A stretch of 6,985 bases of DNA from Pirellulales bacterium (GTDB lineage: Bacteria; Planctomycetota; Planctomycetia; Pirellulales; JALHLM01). Every line of letters starts with the position of its first letter. Position 1 is the stretch's first letter. Positions 6,548 through 6,985 of this stretch are shown here, piece after piece. The notes beneath the pieces were generated by a model that saw only the letters and a list, made by a program, of their open reading frames with translations, was not told the DNA's origin and ran no database searches. Location: the NCBI GenBank assembly GCA_022844585.1, contig JALHLM010000259.1, positions 1,204-8,188 of the forward strand, written 5' to 3'. Made by a program: the position numbers and the translations under genes.

Positions 6548-6555
6548 GGTTCGTG

Positions 6556-6594
6556 GTGCGAATTCGTTGTAACACGGATTCGAGCTGTTCGCAC
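6556..6594 (+). repeat. Inverted repeat at the start of the nusA-infB spacer
   Basis: GTGCGAA (6556-6562) and TTCGCAC (6588-6594) are perfectly complementary seven-base arms with 25 bases between them, beginning nine bases after the nusA stop codon. They could close a larger RNA fold. No U-tract follows, so this alone is not a terminator. Confidence 0.35.
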
Positions 6595-6648
6595 GGGAGA
6601 CTCAGGGTATGCAATAACCAGTTGGCAATGGTCGCGACCTCAGTCGTT

Positions 6649-6673
6649 TCTCCAGCGTTGGAGAGGACTTTTT
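6649..6673 (+). terminator. Terminator-like hairpin with U-tract between nusA and infB
   Basis: TCTCCA (6649-6654), loop GCGT and TGGAGA (6659-6664) give six perfect pairs, extendable by two G-U pairs outward, and five T bases follow at 6669-6673. The stem is short and only moderately GC-rich, so it is likely a weak or partial terminator, or an attenuator, before infB; infB is essential and cannot be fully cut off unless it has its own promoter. Confidence 0.4.
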
Positions 6674-6698
6674 CGCGGGTCGCGCAGGGAGTTTTAGC

Positions 6699-6985
6699 TT
6701 GGCCGCACGGATCTATTCGCTCGCCAAAGAACTGAACATCGACAGCAAATTGCTGGTGGACATCTGCGCCAAGGCTGGTCTGCCAGGCAAGGGTTCCGCA
6801 CTGGCCAGTCTGTCTGACGAAGAAGTGGCGAAGCTCAAAGCTTATCTGGCTGGTGGCGGCGGCGCGAGCCGTCCCGCTCCGCCGAAATTGGCCCCGACCG
6901 CGAGCGGGCCGATTCACGAGATTCCCACGCCGCCATCCAGCGCTTCGACGGCCGCCGTCGCTGCGGCCGCGCCCCCGCCTGCTGC
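6699..6985 (+). CDS. infB: Translation initiation factor IF-2, N-terminal fragment
   Basis: IF-2 is the GTPase that brings initiator tRNA to the ribosome. Only the first 95 codons lie in the window and no GTPase motif is reached. The start reads (M)AARIYSLAKELNIDSKLLVDICAKAG, which is the IF-2 N-terminal helical module (compare RVYELAKEL...LL in relatives), followed by SALASLSDEEVAKLKAYL and then an Ala/Pro-rich low-complexity linker typical of long IF-2 proteins. The first codon must be TTG at 6699: the frame has a stop at 6615 and no ATG or GTG before the homologous region. CAGGGAG ends seven bases upstream and is a good ribosome binding site for it. The gene follows nusA in the conserved order, after a 151-base spacer with possible RNA structures, and without the small ylxR or L7Ae-like genes some bacteria carry between them. 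Confidence 0.93.
   Translation, partial: MAARIYSLAKELNIDSKLLVDICAKAGLPGKGSALASLSDEEVAKLKAYLAGGGGASRPAPPKLAPTASGPIHEIPTPPSSASTAAVAAAAPPPA

Noticed and set aside
6198..6917. Minus-strand open frame of 239 codons across the end of nusA, the spacer and infB
   Set aside because: Very Arg/Pro-rich C-terminal half, a mirror of the Ala/Glu-rich tail of NusA; it would cross two well-supported genes.

Overview
The window looks like chromosomal DNA of a planctomycete, most likely from the Pirellula side of the phylum. Four things point there: the NusA has a shortened N-terminal domain followed by an Ala/Glu-rich tail; one protein joins an N-terminal CxxC/CxxC zinc ribbon to a single membrane helix; base composition is high (hand counts on sample lines give about 65-67 % G+C in nusA); and the genes are loosely spaced with long leaders. 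This placement is inference from protein style, not from a search.

The left half (1-3466) is read entirely from the minus strand, in the order DUF1186/SEC-C protein (3466-2528), acyltransferase-3 membrane protein (2398-1301), zinc-ribbon single-pass membrane protein (1173-178) and the first 43 codons of selD (130-1, cut by the window edge). The gaps are 129, 127 and 47 bases. Only the last pair is close enough to suggest cotranscription. The acyltransferase gene is visibly less GC-rich (about 55 %) than the rest and may be a later arrival.

The divergent region 3467-3758 separates the two halves and holds a good sigma70-type promoter (TTGACT, 17 bases, TATCTT) facing right. It drives an ABC-transporter ATPase of the MalK/UgpC type (3759-4907), which has no permease or binding-protein gene beside it. 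A 239-base gene-free leader (4908-5146) with three predicted hairpins follows, then nusA (5147-6547), a 151-base spacer with a terminator-like hairpin, and the start of infB from a TTG codon (6699 to the window end). The nusA-infB order is the conserved transcription/translation cluster, but rimP, which usually precedes nusA, is absent here.

No rRNA, tRNA, CRISPR array, insertion sequence or recognisable defence system was seen. Most of the window is housekeeping or ordinary accessory content. The parts that most deserve a second look are the structured leader of nusA, the nusA-infB spacer, the inverted repeat sitting inside a possible promoter ahead of the zinc-ribbon gene, and the orphan ABC ATPase in the place of rimP.
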